This document shows, in pieces, positions 61,351 through 64,000 of a stretch of DNA of 64,000 bases (position 1 is its first letter; each line of letters begins with the position of its first letter). The position numbers were made by a program, and so were the translations under genes. The DNA lies in contig NZ_UNOZ01000019.1 in NCBI RefSeq assembly GCF_900536025.1, positions 62,001 to 126,000 on the forward strand. Reading direction: 5' to 3'. The notes below the pieces were generated by a model. That model ran no database searches. It was not told where the DNA came from and saw only the letters and a list, made by a program, of their open reading frames with translations. This DNA comes from Pseudomonas reidholzensis (lineage in GTDB: Bacteria > Pseudomonadota > Gammaproteobacteria > Pseudomonadales > Pseudomonadaceae).

Positions 61351-63107
61351 CAGGGCTGTTCCACTTTCGCCGCGGCGATCCGCCAGCCACTGGCGGCGTG
61401 ACGCTGCTGTACGAAGCGTGCGTAGCGCCCGCCGCTGGCCAGCAATGCCGCGGGCGAGCCTTGCTCGACGATGTGGCCGGCCTCGAGCACCACGATCTGG
61501 TCGGCCATGGCCACGGTGCTGAGTTGGTGCGCAATCACCACCTGCGTGCAGCGCCCGCGCAGGCTGTGCAGGGTGGCGGCGATCACAGCCTGGTTCTCGG
61601 CATCGAGGGCGGCGGTGGCTTCGTCCACCAGCAGGATCGGGGCTTGCTTGATCAGCGCGCGGGCAATGGTCACGCGCTGGCGCTCGCCGCCGGAGAGCCG
61701 GGCACCGCCTTCACCTACTGGGGTATCGAGGCCACGCGGCAGGCGCTGCATGACTTCTATGAGGCCGGCCAGCTCGGCGGCCTGGAGAATATCGGCGTCG
61801 CTGGCTTCGGGTTTGCCGATGCGGATGTTGTCGGCAATGCTGCCTTGGAACAGCCACGTGTCCTGGAGGATCTGGCTGACCGTGTGGGTCAGGGTTGCGC
61901 GGGGGATCTGCCGTACATCCACGCCGCCAATGCGTACGCTGCCCCCGCTAGCCTCGAAGCTGCGGGCGATGAGGCGCACCAGCGACGATTTGCCGGAGCC
62001 CGAAGCACCGATGATGGCAGTGATGCCGCCTGCCGGAATCTGTAAATCGACGCCACGCAGCACGTCGGGGCCGCCGCTGGAGTAGCGCAGGCTGACACCG
62101 CGCAGCTCGATTGAAGCGTCCTGGGGGACCTGTGGCGCAACGGCTTCCGGCAGGGGCTCGGCACTGAGGATTCGCTCGACCTCCTGCAGCTGCCCCTGCG
62201 CACCCCGCAGGATCTCGACATGGCTGGCCACGTCCTGCAGCGGGTCGATGAAGCGACAGGCCAACGCCAGTGCCACGATCACCGCCATCACCTCCTGCGG
62301 CTGACGTTCAGCCTGGCCGGCGAACCACAGCCCTGCGGCCACCAGCAGGGCGGCGAACGTCGCCTGCACGGCCCAGCTGTTGAGCAGTGCCGACAGCGTA
62401 GAGCGCAGGATAAGGCCCATGCCGCTGCTGCGCTGGCGCTCCAGGCTGTGCTCCAGCAGTCGCGTGCCGCTGCCCGCGCCGTTGAACGCGCGCAGCACCG
62501 ATTGGGCCTGGGCGAACTCGAGCATGCGCTGGCTGGATTCGGCAAAGTGCTGGTGATAGGTCTGGTCGGCCCGGCGCCCCAGGCGTGCGCTGAGCAGCAT
62601 CAGCGCGGCCAGGGCCGGCAGTGCCAGCAGCGCGATCAGGCCCAGCGGCGGGTGCAGGGCGAACAGCGCGAGCACGACCACCAACGGCGTCACTGCGCCG
62701 CTGATCAGCGGGGTGAGTACATGCGCCGGCAACTGCGCCACGGCCATCATCCCCTGAGTGATCACATGCCCCAGGCGGGCGGTGTTGCCAGGGGTGAACC
62801 AGCCCAGCGGCAGTTGCGCCACGTGCGCACCGATGTGCTGGCGACCGGTCTGCAGCACGGCCACCGCCAGGGCGATGCCCGCCTGCTCGACAGGCCGGCG
62901 CCATGCCCAGCACAGGGCCGTGCCGGCTGCCAGCGCGCCCAGCCAGAGGCAGGCACCGCGCGTATCACCGCTCAGCAGGCGCAGCATGATCGGCGCAAGG
63001 GTGCTGATCGTCAGGCCGCTGAGCACGCCGTACACCACGGTCATCAGCAGGTAGCGGCGCCAGACCGGGGCACTGTCGCCCAGCAGTCGAATGAAGGTGT
63101 TCAGCAT
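61350..63107 (-). CDS. ABC half-transporter (permease plus ATPase), YbtQ/BarB-like
   Basis: A 585-residue type-IV ABC protein. N-terminal six-helix domain (LNTFIRLLGDSAPVWRRYLLMTVVYGVLSG to about 310), then ATPase: Walker A IGASGSGKSS, signature LSGGERQRVTIARALI, Walker B PILLVDEATAALD, H-loop IAHQLS. Paired with a second half-transporter upstream it would form a YbtPQ/IrtAB- or BarAB-like heterodimer, which in siderophore clusters either exports the ligand or imports its iron form. Overlaps that gene by seven bases. Confidence 0.92.
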   Translation of the reverse strand: MLNTFIRLLGDSAPVWRRYLLMTVVYGVLSGLTISTLAPIMLRLLSGDTRGACLWLGALAAGTALCWAWRRPVEQAGIALAVAVLQTGRQHIGAHVAQLPLGWFTPGNTARLGHVITQGMMAVAQLPAHVLTPLISGAVTPLVVVLALFALHPPLGLIALLALPALAALMLLSARLGRRADQTYHQHFAESSQRMLEFAQAQSVLRAFNGAGSGTRLLEHSLERQRSSGMGLILRSTLSALLNSWAVQATFAALLVAAGLWFAGQAERQPQEVMAVIVALALACRFIDPLQDVASHVEILRGAQGQLQEVERILSAEPLPEAVAPQVPQDASIELRGVSLRYSSGGPDVLRGVDLQIPAGGITAIIGASGSGKSSLVRLIARSFEASGGSVRIGGVDVRQIPRATLTHTVSQILQDTWLFQGSIADNIRIGKPEASDADILQAAELAGLIEVMQRLPRGLDTPVGEGGARLSGGERQRVTIARALIKQAPILLVDEATAALDAENQAVIAATLHSLRGRCTQVVIAHQLSTVAMADQIVVLEAGHIVEQGSPAALLASGGRYARFVQQRHAASGWRIAAAKVEQP

Positions 63108-64000
63108 ACTGGCAGCGCCTTTTTCACGGTGTCCGGGTAATGCCCTTGCGCCCACAGCTGGGCATACACCCCTTGCCGTGCGAGCAACTCGGCATGGCGG
63201 CCCTGCTCGCACACACGGCCTTGGTCGAGCACCAGGATCTGCTCGGCATGCATCACCGTATCCAGCCGGTGGGCGATGACCAGCAAGGTGCGGCCCTGGG
63301 CAAACCGTGCCAGGGCATCCTGGATCGCGGCTTCGCTTTCGGCGTCGGCGGCGGCGGTGGCCTCATCGAGCACCAGCACTGGCGGGTCGAGCAACACGGC
63401 CCGGGCGATACTCAGGCGCTGCTGCTCACCCCCGGACAGCTGCGCGTCCTCGCCGATGACCGAGTCATAGCCGCGTGGCAGTTGCAGGATGCGCGTGTGG
63501 ATGTTGGCCAGGCGGGCAGCGGCTTCGATCTGCTCGCGGGTCGCCGTTGGCCGGCCCAGGGCAATGTTCTCGGCGACGCTGGCGTGGATCAGCCGCACCT
63601 CTTGCAGCACGAAGCCGATGCGCCGGTACAGCTCGCGGCTCTCGATCTGGCGCAGGTCGACGCCGCCGAGGCTGATGCGCCCGCTGTCTGGGTCGAAGAA
63701 GCGCAGCAGCAGCCGGGCCAGGGTCGACTTGCCCGCGCCAGACGGGCCGACGATGGCCGTGGTGGTGCCGGGTGCCAGGGTGAAGCTGACGTCGCTGATG
63801 ACGTTGTGGCCGGGCGTGTAGGCATGGCTGAGCTGTTCCGCACGCACTTCGCAGCCGTTTGGCCAGCCCCCTGGAGTGGGCTGCGGCAATACCGGGGTGT
63901 CCAGCAGCGCCAACACCCGCTGGGCTGCGCCGACCGCGTTGTTGAGGTCGTGGGTGATGTAGTGCAACAGCTGCAACGGGGCACACAGGCCTGGCGTCAC
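63101..64000 (-). CDS. ABC half-transporter, YbtP/BarA-like (5' end outside window)
   Basis: The last 299 residues of a permease-ATPase half-transporter. The sequence enters at the end of the membrane domain, then ATPase: Walker A VGPSGAGKST, signature LSGGEQQRLSIARAVL, Walker B PVLVLDEATAAADAES, H-loop IAHRLD. Both cassettes of the pair look catalytically complete. The frame stays open to the right edge, so the true start lies beyond it. Confidence 0.92.
   Translation of the reverse strand: MTPGLCAPLQLLHYITHDLNNAVGAAQRVLALLDTPVLPQPTPGGWPNGCEVRAEQLSHAYTPGHNVISDVSFTLAPGTTTAIVGPSGAGKSTLARLLLRFFDPDSGRISLGGVDLRQIESRELYRRIGFVLQEVRLIHASVAENIALGRPTATREQIEAAARLANIHTRILQLPRGYDSVIGEDAQLSGGEQQRLSIARAVLLDPPVLVLDEATAAADAESEAAIQDALARFAQGRTLLVIAHRLDTVMHAEQILVLDQGRVCEQGRHAELLARQGVYAQLWAQGHYPDTVKKALPVC

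Noticed and set aside
1-64000. RNA genes, CRISPR arrays, insertion sequences and attachment sites
   Set aside because: No repeat-spacer pattern, tRNA-like cloverleaf, rRNA sequence, transposase or integrase was seen on either strand by reading; short non-coding RNAs cannot be excluded.

Overview
The window is GC-rich, densely coded chromosomal DNA from a fluorescent-type Pseudomonas, most likely near the P. putida / P. entomophila group. This rests on the gene families rather than on a marker gene: an OprD-type porin with the DDSK..LDLRNFY start, an mms valine operon, many AraC, Lrp and GlxA-type regulators, AAnAAnAA (Crc/Hfq-type) motifs in leaders, and a TonB/FecCD siderophore operon. I see no rRNA, tRNA, CRISPR, transposase or phage gene.

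Layout. 1-1.5 kb: a partial branched-chain aminotransferase and a second-type PanB. 1.6-2.8 kb: RhtB/LysE exporter divergent from an Lrp regulator. 2.9-14.1 kb: a complete valine/isobutyryl-CoA degradation operon (mmsA, crotonase, mmsB, HIBYL-CoA hydrolase, acyl-CoA dehydrogenase, thiolase, AraC), with a divergent AraC regulator upstream and a DUF485/solute-Na+ symporter pair downstream. A 28-bp site, 25/28 identical, lies in front of both the mmsA/AraC divergon and the symporter pair, which suggests one regulon. 14.6-20.8 kb: Tat-exported flavin amine oxidase, c-type cytochrome, exported RidA and a giant indolepyruvate:ferredoxin oxidoreductase. These read as a periplasmic amino-acid oxidation line feeding acyl-CoA.

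20.8-40.2 kb is a catabolic island of unknown substrate: GlxA-type regulator, quinone reductase, GST, HCCA-isomerase-like protein, four crotonases, two SDRs, two acyl/aryl-CoA ligases, two odd amidohydrolases, a thiolase, an MFS permease, a TetR and two outer-membrane channels. Two operators tie it together: an inverted TTGGCRA...TTGCCAA element with exactly 30-bp spacing at the GlxA/quinone-reductase divergon and before the first ligase, and a GAACATGTTC palindrome directly after the -10 of two TTGACA promoters (first amidohydrolase-crotonase-MFS unit, and SDR-ligase-crotonase-thiolase unit).

40.5-48.6 kb holds hypothetical proteins, a lower-GC MATE transporter, a cupin, an SDR/LysR pair and an Lrp regulator. 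48.7-54.3 kb is an amine and citrulline/ornithine block: acetylpolyamine deacetylase-like enzyme, CtlX, ornithine cyclodeaminase, Lrp and an amino-acid permease. 54.4-55.3 kb is a VbhA/Fic toxin-antitoxin pair. 55.4-64 kb is a translationally coupled siderophore import operon whose order matches the acinetobactin bar/bau transport genes; it runs off the right end.
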